Below, in pieces: positions 1-10,125 of a stretch of 64,000 nucleotides of DNA (position 1 is its first letter; each line of letters opens with the position of its first letter). The stretch lies in the NCBI RefSeq assembly GCF_017591425.1, contig NW_024467120.1, positions 5,394,001-5,458,000 on the forward strand, read 5' to 3'. Source of the DNA: Ochotona curzoniae (Eukaryota; Chordata; Mammalia; Lagomorpha; Ochotonidae). The notes beneath the pieces are model-generated. The model saw only the letters and a list, made by a program, of their open reading frames with translations, was not told the DNA's origin and ran no database searches. The translations under genes were made by a program, and so were the position numbers.

Positions 1-3000
1 CCTGAGAGATTTCATTTCTTAGGATTACTTTATAAGGAAAGTTAAAACATGATATTAACTCATCATTTTATTTGCTAATTAAGCCAATATATATTTACTG
101 CATGTATATTATATCTTTGGCAATATTTGAGGTGCTGCGAATAGAACTACCAAACTAACAAGTGACCTGGTAATGTCCTCACTGGATGCTGAGGGTCTGT
201 GTAGCTTACTATGGATGTAACAGCTTGATTACAGTTCTTCTTTGCCTGTGTTTTTCCCCTGCTTCCCTTCCTCTCCCCCTCCACTCTCTTTCCTTCCCTC
301 ACTTTTATTGGTGCTTGTGAATTTAGACTGTAGAAAGACAATGACAAGCATTGCTGATTACATAGGATTATTTAACTAAATATAAGATCCAGGTTTTGAG
401 AATTAATTTGCATTGGATAGGAGTAAGTCCCTGTAACAAACACGGCTCTCATTTCAGGCATTTAACATAGCGCCTCGACAGCTTTTTTCTTAGAACAGGA
501 AAGTCATTTCCTGTTCATCTAAGTGTGACGAGGGTGTTTCCCGTTTGGAGGAGGATTTGGTCCATGCGGTGGTGACTGGACAACTCATGTTCCTTCCTGC
601 TTGTGGCCCAGGCAGGCCTTGGACTCCTCTGCTTCCAACAGGTGTAAAGGGGTGCTAATGGTGCAGAAGGCACATCCATTTTTTTAACCAGCTTGGCCTG
701 AAAAGCGCAAACATTTCATCTGTTCTTCTGTCTTGGGGAGAGCCGCCTATGAGGTTCCTTCCGAACAAAAGGGGTCTGAGAAATTTTGAGTCTTAGGCTG
801 AGCAGTCATTTTGAGGTGATCATGCTATCACATAGGAGTGGCAGACAAATTTTGGTAAGATACAATTGTGTACCATGTGAATTTCTGGAGACCAAAGATG
901 GGTAGTTCATCTCCCTTTAGCATGGCAGGAGCTGAGTAGGTACCCAACTAACCAAACATGATATCCATGTGGTAACTAGGGTCATAGGTGAGCCCAGACA
1001 CAGGATTCCAACCTGTACAGGATAGACCCAGAGCAGAGGTGTGAAAGTATGTAGCGAAGGGAAAGGAGAGGAAAGAATGCACAAAGGCATAAAGCTGACG
1101 AGGGTGATACCTGCAGAGGTTGGTCTGCCTCTCATCATGTCAGGTGCTCAAGAACAGGGAATTATGGGCTGTTAGAGAGGGCTTCATGGACTGTGCCTTA
1201 TGCTAGGACTAGAAGAGTGATGTGCTGTGTGCTCTGATGACAAGGTATCAGATGCAGGAGCTTTGGCCCCACATTTGATGGACAGTTACTACATATGCAA
1301 TAGAAAGTGATTTGAAAAAATTAGGAGATCTTCTATGACTTCTTAAAATGAGAGATATTTGGTTTCTTAGAAAACATGGCCTTAGTTGCTTTTTTTCTTG
1401 GGGAGCAGAGGGGAGTGTAAGAATGTGTTATCTTGCAGTGCAGGCACATTAAGAGGTATTAATTCCTACATCTGACATCCAGGTTGGTATTTTCCATGTA
1501 GTTCTCCCTTCTTAATCTTGTAGTGGTAAGTGTGTTCTATGGTGGCATTAAAGAGTGCCTGGGGTTGGGCACAAAGAGGGTTTCTTTCTGCATCAAATAG
1601 GGAAGATGCAGTTGAATGTACGTAACTCGCATACCTCGAAGAAAATGAACAAGTCTATAGGAAAGGAATGTATAAGAATCGGGGAAAATTTGTCCCTGGG
1701 AGAAATCAGAGAGGGCTTTAAGGAGTAGGTGGTGATTTGAGAACTGAGTCTGAGTTTTACAGGTAGAAAGAAGTCCATTTAGAAGGAGAAACAGGAGCTG
1801 AGAGACGGACAGAGGAAAGAGCAGCAGATCAATTTGGGCTCAGAGGTCAGGGCTTCACCAATGGGGTATGAGTGGAAGGCAGAGCCAGGAGAGGCCTTGG
1901 AAATGATAACACAAGGACCAGTGTAGGGTCTTGAATAAATGGCTAAGGAACTTGGGTGTAAAATGAGAATAGCTTATTCCCCAACTTGCAGATTTTGTTG
2001 ACAAGGACCTTGAAACTCTGAAGGGTTGCTGGAGTGGCCCAAGACCACATGACCAGATACTGCACAAGAAAGAGGAAGCTCAAGGTCTTCCCAGCAGAGC
2101 TCCTGCCATGAGTCAGAGGCAAGGTTTGAGGATGAAGGTTTTGTATACAGTATGGCATATTCTTCTTAGGTCAGCCCCATGGCTGACACTCTTAGGAATC
2201 TTTGCAATGGGAGATGACCACTCTGTTCCTCCAGTTTGGAGTTTTGGCTTTTGTTTTGTTTCTATTCTACCAGTGAAGTTCTGATAATCCTTATTACTTT
2301 GAGAGTCAGAGAAAGTTCCATTGATTAGAAGAACAGAACAGCTCAGAAAATACAAATGGTGAGTATGAGAAAAAAAAAAAACAAAACCTTTGAAGGAATG
2401 AAAAGACAAAATTTCCTATGAGTGCTGTCCAATTGGCTTTTTTTTTTTTAACTGTAAAATATAGAATAGAGAGTGCTAGAAGATTTCCTTTTTAGGACTC
2501 GGTAAAAATGAACGCAGATGAACATTAGGCAAAATCAAGGGTGGATTTTGCTCACATATGAAATTTATAAGAAATCTAGTTGAGTCTGGTTTCAGTATTT
2601 GCTGAAGTTGGTTAAAGTAAGCATATTTTAGACCCTAAACAGAACAGCCTCATATTCTGGAATAGAGAGTAACTTTAAAATGGGTTTCCTTTTCTTTCTC
2701 TCCAGCTGTGCTGAGTGCTAGGCAAAGATGAAGCAGCCTGTTCTTTGCTACACAGCAATGCACAAACCCAAGGGAGCGAGGCAGACTTGATGTTCAAAAC
2801 CACAAGTCCTTTTAAGCACTCAATAGAGGGATTGGTGGAAGATTGGGCAAAGCTGTATAATCATTCAACATGACTTCCACACCTGCAACGTTTTTGCTAA
2901 AAGTCTCCGAAGTGGAATGGATGGGCTCACTGGTTAAAACACAGTCGTGATTAAAATACCCTTTCTGACATTTGCACCCGTGTGTTTTGGCCTGACTTTG

Positions 3001-3087
3001 ATGACTGCTGCTTTTCCACTACTACAGTGGCTTACTTTGAATAGTGGGGAGAAGGCCATTACTATTCAGATAGACTGATTTTCTGAG
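1..3087. other. No gene or clear repeat recognised
   Basis: About 3.1 kb of ordinary mammalian unique-looking sequence. Open frames reach only 98 codons, with no recognisable domain, and no SINE, L1 or LTR signature was identified. A few short homopolymer runs occur, for example near 2370 and 2440. Old diverged repeats could be present but were not visible by eye. Confidence 0.5.
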
Positions 3088-3402
3088 CTATTATTTATGT
3101 ACTTATTGTTGGGTTGCAGGGACAGGGAGAGTTAGAGTCCTGCCATCTGCTGGCTCATGTCCCAAATGCTGGAAGCAACAGGGTCTGGAAGCAGTTCAAG
3201 CCAGGAAGGCAGAACTTGATCCAGGTATCCCAGGTAAACGGCAAGCACCTGATAGTTAGAACCATTAACTAGTGTCTCCCATGGTACACATTACTGGGGA
3301 GCTGGAATTAGCAGCAGGATCATGGCTTGAACCTAAGCATTTTGATATGGCATATGGATGTACCCAAAGTGTTTAACTGTTATGCCAAATGCTTGTCCCC
3401 AG
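3088..3402 (-). mobile_element. Old diverged C-SINE, inverted
   Basis: The segment follows the inverted order of the lagomorph C-SINE: TTATTTATGTACTTATT tail region, CCATCTGCTGGCTCATGTCCC, an AGGAGCT-like core, then the tRNA-like head near 3390. It is much more diverged than the SINEs after 3600, so it is probably an older insertion. Confidence 0.6.
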
Positions 3403-3623
3403 TGAACTTAGTTTTTCCTTTATACCTTCTCGACTTTATCTGTAACTGTCTTTATTTGATGGATTGGATTAGTCTTCTGAACACATAGGACTAAGTCACA
3501 CTCCAGTGATTCGATGTTATTTTCTTCACATTTACTTCTACTGTGATGCAAATTCTGTTTTCTAAATATTGAGTGAGCATTTCGATCTTCTGTTTATAGA
3601 AATGATTTGAATTGATTGTGCTT

Positions 3624-3965
3624 GGGTCTGAGGGGATGGCTCAGTTGGCTAATCCTCCCCCTGCAAGTGCTGGGATCGCATACGGGAGTTGGTTTCTGTC
3701 CTAGTTGCTGCTCCACTTCCCACCCAGCTCCCTGCTTGTGGCCTGGGAAAGCAGAAGAGGACGGCCCAAAGCTTTGGGACCCTGCACCTGTGTGGGAGAC
3801 CCAGACGAAGCTCCTGGCTTCTGGCTTCAGCTCAGCTCATCTCCGGCCATTGCGGTCATTTGGGAAATAAACCAATGGGTGGAAAATCTTTCCTTCTTTC
3901 CTTCTCTCTGTAAGTATGCCTTTCAAATAAAAGATAAAAAATATAAATCTTTTAAAAAATAAATG
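3624..3965 (+). mobile_element. C-SINE, full length with target-site duplication
   Basis: tRNA-derived lagomorph SINE with the conserved core GCTTGTGGCCTGGGAAAGC, the GTGTGGGAGACCCAGA block, a CT-rich stretch and an A-rich tail with AATAAA. It is flanked by a 15-bp target-site duplication with one mismatch (3609-3623 and 3966-3980), as expected for L1-mediated insertion. Confidence 0.9.
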
Positions 3966-4093
3966 GAATTCATTGTGCTTAATAAAATGTTTTATGATTA
4001 TTTCATTTTTCACTTTTGTGGTTTGAATTTGGGGAATTTTGGAAAACTACTGATTTTCCAATTCCATATCTGTTCATTTAAGAACAAATCTTT

Positions 4094-4388
4094 GGGCCAA
4101 CACCGTGGTATAGTGGGTAAAGCCATGACCAGCATTCTAGGGTGCTGGTTTGAGTTCCAGCTGTTCGTTTCTGAGCCAGTTTCCTGCTTATGAGACTGGG
4201 AAGCAGTGCCCACACAGGAAGCCCAGAAGAAGCTCCCGACTCCCGACTTCAGCCCTAATCCAGCACTGTCCATTGCAACCATTTGGGGAGTGAATAGTGA
4301 ATGGGCTATCTCTTCATCATTGTCTTTCCCTTTCTCTTTGTAACTCTGCCATTCAGATAAATAGAATACATCCTTAGAAAACAAAGCT
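4094..4388 (+). mobile_element. C-SINE, diverged
   Basis: tRNA-like head with GGTATAGTGGGTAAAGCC, a shortened core in which the usual GCTTGTGGCC block reads GCTTATGAGACTGGG, the GAAGCCCAGAAGAAGCTCC block, and an A-rich tail. Flanks share a short imperfect ACAAATCTT/ACAAAGCTT pair, a weak candidate target-site duplication. Confidence 0.75.
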
Positions 4389-4639
4389 TATATTTTGAAG
4401 GCAAAGATTTTTTTTTGAAAAATAGTATTTGGAAAATTCATGGTCATTAACATATAAATTAAGAGAATTCTGAGAAAATGGTAGAGAAGGAAGTGTTACG
4501 GATCTGTCTCCTCTCCCCATTCTCAAAGATGCTGGTAGGATCTGTCTGATTTTGTAGATGCGTTGGGCTTCTGGTGCTTTAAATTGGGGTTAATTTTGGT
4601 CAGTTTTAGTTCTTTGCACAGTTACCTACCGTGCCACGA

Positions 4640-4972
4640 TGCCTGATCGTTGCTTCTGCTCGCATGGATGTAGGAAAGCAGTTTTCAGGAACTGCCTTAT
4701 GTTGTTGCATGCCTCCCATCCTACAACTTGGGGCGCCAGCATCCCCTATGGATGCCATTTCAAGTCCCACATGCCCCCCAGCAGAGGATGGCCCCAGTCT
4801 TTTGGCTCCTGCATCCGGGTGGGAGATCTGGAGGAAGCTCCTGGCTTCAGGTTGACTCATGTTTGGCTGCTGCAGCCATTTGGAGAATGAACCAGTGGAA
4901 TGGAAGATCTCGCTGTCTTTCCTTCTCTCTGTAACCCTGACTCTCAAATAAAAATAAAACAACTGTTTAAAA
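4640..4972 (+). mobile_element. C-SINE with atypical 5' part
   Basis: The 3' two thirds (GGTGGGAGATCTGGAGGAAGCTCC, CCATTTGGAGAATGAACCAG, CTCAAATAAAAATAAA) are a clear C-SINE. The 5' part is diverged or rearranged: the normal head is not obvious, so the left boundary is approximate. Confidence 0.7.
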
Positions 4973-5282
4973 TGATTTCCTTAAATAATGATAAAACATT
5001 TGATGAACAGTGTCAGCATGCACATTCACAAGGTACGAAAAATTCAAAGTACTGTGAATTGTGATCAAACTTTGGAAAGACGAAGAAAAGAATCTTGAAA
5101 ATACTGGGAGAGGTAATTCATCCTATGTATGGGTTCCTCATTAAGGTTTTTAGCATATTGTGCTTCAGAAACTTTGGGGACTGGAAGGTAGTGGGCTATT
5201 GTGATCAAAGAACTAAAAGAAAAAGCTCATGAGAAAAATCCTGCATGTGGCAAAGATGTGCTTTAAAAATGAGGAGGAAATG

Positions 5283-5539
5283 GACCCGGAGCTGTGGCCT
5301 AGCGGCTAGAAGCGCTGGTTCTAATCCTGGCAGATGCACTTCCCATCCAGCTCCCTGCTTGTGGCCTGGGAAAGCAGTGGAAGACAGCCCAAAGCCTTGG
5401 GACCCTGCACCTGTGTGGGAGACCTGGAGGAAGTTCCTGGCTCCTGGCTGTTGTGGTCACTTGGAGAGTGAACCATCCGATGGAAGATCTTCCTCTCTGT
5501 TTCTCTTCTTCTCTGTGTATCTGACTTTGCAATAAAAAT
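5283..5539 (+). mobile_element. C-SINE, well preserved, with target-site duplication
   Basis: Head GGAGCTGTGGCCTAGCGG and B-box-like GGTTCTAATCC mark the tRNA-derived promoter. The core and the CTGACTTTGCAATAAAAATA tail follow. A 17-bp target-site duplication with one mismatch flanks it (5266-5282 and 5540-5556). The element is slightly short inside the head-core region. Confidence 0.92.
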
Positions 5540-5816
5540 AAAATGAGGAAGAAATGAAGAAATTCCAACGTAGACTACTAGATTTGCTAATGACACTTTT
5601 TCCTGCAGGTTGAAATGAGAGAGCACTAGATAGTGCTATAACTTGAAGCATATGAAGAAATAAAAATTCCAATAAAGGTAAAAGCACAGGGGATTATAAA
5701 AGCAAAGGTTATTGTAGCAGCAATTTATAATTCAACTTTTTGTTTTTTGGAAAATAAACTGTGAAGTTGGAAAAATATTAGCGCTTAGATTAATAGTTGC
5801 AGTTCTTTCTTTCTCT

Positions 5817-6128
5817 TAAAAAAGGATTTATTTATTTTTAGTTGAAAGGCATATTTACAGAAAGAAGGAGAGACAGAGAAAGGCTTTCTGACCTCTGGTT
5901 AACTCCCCAAGTGGCCACAATGGCTGGGCTGAGCTGATCCCGTGCCAGGAGTGAGGAACTTCTTCTGGGTCTCCCATGTGAGTGCGAGGTCCCAAAGCCT
6001 TGGGCCATCTGCTACTGCTTTCTTACGCCAAAGCAGGAAGCTGGATGGGAAGTGGAGCCGCTGGGACGTGAATTGGTGCATGTATGGGATGCTGATATTG
6101 CAAAGCAGAGGATTAGCAGCTACTTCTG
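5817..6128 (-). mobile_element. C-SINE, inverted
   Basis: Starts with the inverted A tail and GGATTTATTTATTTTTAG, then the AAGGAGAGACAGAGA purine block, CCCCAAGTGGCCACAATGGC, GGTCTCCCATGTG-like and CAGGAAGCTGGATGGGAAG blocks in inverted order. The head lies at the right end. Confidence 0.85.
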
Positions 6129-6214
6129 AAGAAATAGATTTTGTTTTGTCAAAATCAAATACTTAAAGGAATGAGGACAAAGAGCAACATTTTTGTATAT
6201 TTGCACTTAAGTTG

Positions 6215-6720
6215 CTACAGACTCAGATGAGAGGGGCAGGAATGTTTAAGACATATAGAAAACAAGCAGAAAAATAGCACAACTGCCTTCTACTCAGCTT
6301 TAGAAAGGGAGGCGATTCAGATGTATGCTACTATATGGGAGAATCTGGGATCATTATGCTAAGGGAAATGAGCTAGTCACAATGGTCAATACGGTGTGAC
6401 ACAATTTATAGGGGGCATTCACATGAATCAGAGCCGTAGAGACAGAATAGAATGGTGGACGTCAAGGGCAGAGGAGGGGGAATAAAAAGAAACTGTTTCA
6501 CAGATACAGAGATTCACTTTTCCAAAATGAGAGAAGTTTTAGAGATGGCTGTAGTGGTACATGTACAATCATGTGATGTTCTTAATGATATCAAAATGTA
6601 CAGTTGCTTCTCGGCCCTTTTGGCTAAGATGAAGTGTAAAATGTACACTTAAATATGGTGAAGATAATAAATTGTATGTTATGCATTTTTTCTAAAGGAT
6701 GATAAGGAATTAGCATAGCA
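6215..6720 (+). mobile_element. Old L1 3'-UTR fragment, sense
   Basis: The text runs ATTATGCTAAGGGAAATGAG, then a GGGGGAATAAAAAGAAACTG purine stretch, TCTTAATGATATCAAAATGTACA, and ACACTTAAATATGGTGAAGATAATAAATT. This is the typical order of an ancient mammalian L1 ORF2 end and 3' UTR. It is interrupted by the small U2-derived insert at 6603-6637. Confidence 0.6.
6603..6637 (+). pseudogene. Truncated U2 snRNA retropseudogene (5' end only)
   Basis: These 35 bases match the first ~34 nt of U2 spliceosomal RNA: GCTTCTCGGCC, then TTTTGGCTAAGAT, then AAGTGT, with one inserted C and one substitution. The insert is bounded by a perfect 10-bp direct repeat AAAATGTACA (6593-6602 and 6638-6647). Removing the insert restores a continuous L1 3'-UTR motif. 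There is no A tail. Truncation at the 3' side, lack of tail and flanking duplication match the known 3'-truncated U2 retropseudogenes. It cannot encode a functional snRNA. Confidence 0.85.
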
Positions 6721-7489
6721 AACATGCTGTTTGAAACTTGATCATTTTCCAGATGTTTATGTTTCCCTGTAACTGTTCTCTTTGGGAGAAGGGGTCTTGT
6801 CTAGTGTCAACTCTGACAATGGACACACTATCTCCACAGGGCCTCGTGGTCATGGACACTCAAAAAAAGAGTTAGTAGATATTTGTGAATAACTGTATTT
6901 TCTCAGGTAAGTATCACAACTACTTTCAGAGACTTTAAAAACTATAGTTCTGTGAAGTCACTGGGAACGTTGTAGTGGCAAATAATGAAACCTGAGCCAG
7001 TGTTTGAGGGTTCCTTGAAGCATCTGAGCGTGATATTTTCTTCAGCAGAATTATAACCTTAGCTCATGAATGTTTCTGTTTAATGACTTATTTAGTATAT
7101 GCAAATATTTTTGGATTCAGTAACATTGAACTCAGGGCCAACAGTACAGTAGTTAATGCTTTAATGATACTTATTTGTATTTCTTCCCAGAGAACGGCAC
7201 AACCTTCTAGTGCCTAGAAATCCTGGAGAGTGTTATGCTTAGATTTTACATGGCAAGATCAGAAACAACACAAAACTGGAAAACCCGACATGGCATAGAA
7301 TCCAAGGAGGACCTTGTCTTAGGTGTCAGAGCTAAAACTGGAAAGGGGAGTATTGTGTTGGCTACTTGAGCTGGGAGCATTTGTGGCAGGAGACTCCAAA
7401 GTTTTGCCTTTCAGAACCCGTCTGGAAATGATCATGAAAACATTTGCAAGCTACTGATTTGGCATTAGAGGTATCAGTGAGTAGATTAA
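6721..7489. other. Mostly unassigned; SINE head fragment at 7135-7166
   Basis: No gene seen. A short piece reading GGGCCAACAGTACAGTAGTTAATG at about 7135-7166 resembles the tRNA-like head of the C-SINE without its body. The rest was not identified. Confidence 0.4.
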
Positions 7490-7745
7490 ACCGTTGATGT
7501 TATAAATGTCCCTTTCAACACTGTTTTTGCTACATCTCATGGACATTGACTTTTTCCGGTCATTTCTTCAAAAAGTTTTGGTTTTTCGTTCTCTCATTGA
7601 TTCCTTCAGTGCCACAGGGGTCATGCAGTATTGTTATGTCCTTCAAGAAGGTTTTTGATTTTCTTTTTCATCACTTTAGTGACACATTGGTCGTTTTGTA
7701 GCATGTTGTTTAACTTCATGTTGCTATAAATTTTCTGTATTTCTC
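7490..7745 (-). mobile_element. L1 internal fragment, antisense (inverted half)
   Basis: The stretch with GACACATTGGTCGTTTTGTAG and GCATGTTGTTTAACTTCATG reads as antisense L1 ORF2. It abuts a sense-oriented L1 3' UTR at about 7745, the arrangement produced by 5' inversion (twin priming). The left boundary is approximate. Confidence 0.55.
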
Positions 7746-8093
7746 CCTGTTGTGGACTTTGTTTTCTGGCTCTGTATTTAAGGGGATGTGTAATAGAAGT
7801 GTCCAGATGTGGAGATGTAGTGCTGTACACATCTCTGCATTCAGAACAAAGATGGATTCTGGTGAAATTGTTGACTATGTCCTGACAGTGGGATGCTGGA
7901 CTCTCTACCATTGTCTATGTCTCCAATGTCAGGAAACACTTTAATAGTGGAATGATGGACTGCTCAAGAAGGACTACCCATTGTAATACTGAAGGGGAAA
8001 TCAGTAGTGGAGGAGGGGAGAGAACCTCAAATCTCAGAGATTATGGAACTATATCATCAAATAATAATAACGAAAAAAGGAAAAAAAAATCAC
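7746..8093 (+). mobile_element. L1 3' UTR and A-rich tail, sense
   Basis: Contains GATGCTGGACTCTCTACC, a GGAGGAGGGGAGAGAACC purine tract, CTATATCATCAAATAATAAT and a terminal A-rich run. The order matches the lagomorph-type L1 3' UTR also seen in inverted orientation at 30303-30712. With the preceding antisense block it forms one 5'-inverted L1 insertion. Confidence 0.65.
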
Positions 8094-8738
8094 AATACAG
8101 AATTCATGAGTAACGAGGATTGACTCTATTATTATGTCCTTAATGTGTACTTGGAAAATCCAGCAAGAAAATCTTCAAATTTCCAAGATTAATTTAAGAT
8201 GATGCATAGAGCACTGTAGTCTAAGTCTTCTGACTCCTGATCAGGGTCTGTGCCAGCATCCCATGCTGCCTTCTCCGGGAGTGTGGACAGACCCTGTCAC
8301 CAAGCTCATCAATATAGAGTGCCTGCTTGGCTAATGTGCAGTATCGCTGCCTAAACTTAAGTTCTGTAAGTTTAAATGATTCATTAAAAGCCTTCTTTCA
8401 AATGAACTACTTTATAATTAATTCCTCATTTGTCAAAAAATAATGTACTCACCAAAACACTACTATGTCTATAACAGGAAAAATAATTGGGGATTCTTAT
8501 CACAAGTGAGTTATATTAGTGCAATGGGAAGCCTTTTAGTACACTCTGAGTAGGTTCTTGTTGTATACGAGGCATCCATTCTAGAAGCAGACTGTGGACA
8601 GATAAGGAGAGATGTTTTCAAAACGCTTTTCAAAAGCATTTTGGGTGTTCTTCTGTGGGGTTTGATACAAATGCATATTCTGTTTGCTCAACTCCAAGTA
8701 TGAAGTTTGGATTAGGTTGAGGTTTTAATTTTGTTTTT
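8094..8738. other. No gene recognised
   Basis: AT-rich unassigned sequence left of the composite insertion. The last few dozen bases plausibly continue the antisense L1 3' UTR that resumes at 12365, because the composite element splits an L1-like tract. Confidence 0.4.
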
Positions 8739-8749
8739 AAAATTTTCTC
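8739..8749 (+). repeat. 5' target-site duplication of composite element
   Basis: AAAATTTTCTC, preceded by TT, so the cut site reads TT/AAAA, the L1 endonuclease consensus. The identical 11-mer occurs at 12354-12364 after the A tail. Confidence 0.88.
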
Positions 8750-8750
8750 G

Positions 8751-10125
8751 AATTTTAAACCTCCAGCTGCCTCCCGGCAGCTGGTGGGTCTCAGGACGGG
8801 GCGTCTCATGCCTGGATTCCGGACGGCCGCCATGGGCACATGGTGAGCCGTCCTCCCCGGGCCTGCTGGGTTTCGGGGGCCGCTTCCTTCGGGGTGAGTA
8901 GACCGAGGGGGGGAGGCCTCCGGGACTGGGCAGGTCCGGCACCCAGCCACCGCCCTCATTGGGCGGTGAAGGGGATTTGGGAGGGGCGCGACCTTGGGCC
9001 TGGGAATTTTAAACCTCCAGCTGCCTCCCGGCAGCTGGTGGGTCTCAGGACGGGGCGTCTCATGCCTGGATTCCGGACGGCCGCCATGGGCACATGGTGA
9101 GCCGTCCTCCCCGGGCCTGCTGGGTTTCGGGGGCCGCTTCCTTCGGGGTGAGTAGACCGAGGGGGGGAGGCCTCCGGGACTGGGCAGGTCCGGCACCCAG
9201 CCACTGCCCTCATTGGGCGGTGAAGGGGATTTGGGAGGGGCGCGACCTTGGGCCTGGGAATTTTAAACCTCCAGCTGCCTCCCGGCAGCTGGTGGGTCTC
9301 AGGACGGGGCGTCTCATGCCTGGATTCCGGACGGCCGCCATGGGCACATGGTGAGCCGTCCTCCCCGGGCCTGCTGGGTTTCGGGGGCCGCTTCCTTCGG
9401 GGTGAGTAGACCGAGGGGGGGAGGCCTCCGGGACTGGGCAGGTCCGGCACCCAGCCACCGCCCTCATTGGGCGGTGAAGGGGATTTGGGAGGGGCGCGAC
9501 CTTGGGCCTGGGAATTTTAAACCTCCAGCTGCCTCCCGGCAGCTGGTGGGTCTCAGGACGGGGCGTCTCATGCCTGGATTCCGGACGGCCGCCATGGGCA
9601 CATGGTGAGCCGTCCTCCCCGGGCCTGCTGGGTTTCGGGGGCCGCTTCCTTCGGGGTGAGTAGACCGAGGGGGGGAGGCCTCCGGGACTGGGCAGGTCCG
9701 GCACCCAGCCACCGCCCTCATTGGGCGGTGAAGGGGATTTGGGAGGGGCGCGACCTTGGGCCTGGGAATTTTAAACCTCCAGCTGCCTCCCGGCAGCTGG
9801 TGGGTCTCAGGACGGGGCGTCTCATGCCTGGATTCCGGACGGCCGCCATGGGCACATGGTGAGCCGTCCTCCCCGGGCCTGCTGGGTTTCGGGGGCCGCT
9901 TCCTTCGGGGTGAGTAGACCGAGGGGGGGAGGCCTCCGGGACTGGGCAGGTCCGGCACCCAGCCACCGCCCTCATTGGGCGGTGAAGGGGATTTGGGAGG
10001 GGCGCGACCTTGGGCCTGGGAATTTTAAACCTCCAGCTGCCTCCCGGCAGCTGGTGGGTCTCAGGACGGGGCGTCTCATGCCTGGATTCCGGACGGCCGC
10101 CATGGGCACATGGTGAGCCGTTCTC
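8751..10125 (+). repeat. 254-bp tandem array (five full units plus ~105 bp)
   Basis: Units begin at 8751, 9005, 9259, 9513, 9767 and 10021, each with AATTTTAAACCTCCAGCTGC. The five complete units appear identical except for one C-to-T at 9205. Each unit holds a palindromic stem (CAGCTGCC/GGCAGCTG around TCCC), a GCCGCCATGG site, an inverted CCAAT (CTCATTGGGCGG) beside a GC box, and a strong splice-donor-like GGGGTGAGTA. This recalls the promoter monomers of rodent L1 5' UTRs. Since 254 is not a multiple of three, the overlapping frames here are by-products of repetition. Confidence 0.95.
8826..8837 (+). promoter_or_regulatory. YY1-like site, first of six
   Basis: GCCGCCATGGGC matches the YY1 core CCAT in its GC-rich context. 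It recurs every 254 bp (9080, 9334, 9588, 9842, 10096). YY1 sites position transcription starts in human L1 5' UTRs and occur in mouse L1 monomers. Function here is inferred. Confidence 0.5.

Noticed and set aside
5165..5210. Y RNA-like stretch GGAAGGTAGTGGGCTATTG
   Set aside because: About 15 bases resemble the 5' end of Y RNAs, but the conserved partner strand and further body are missing and no flanking duplication was seen.
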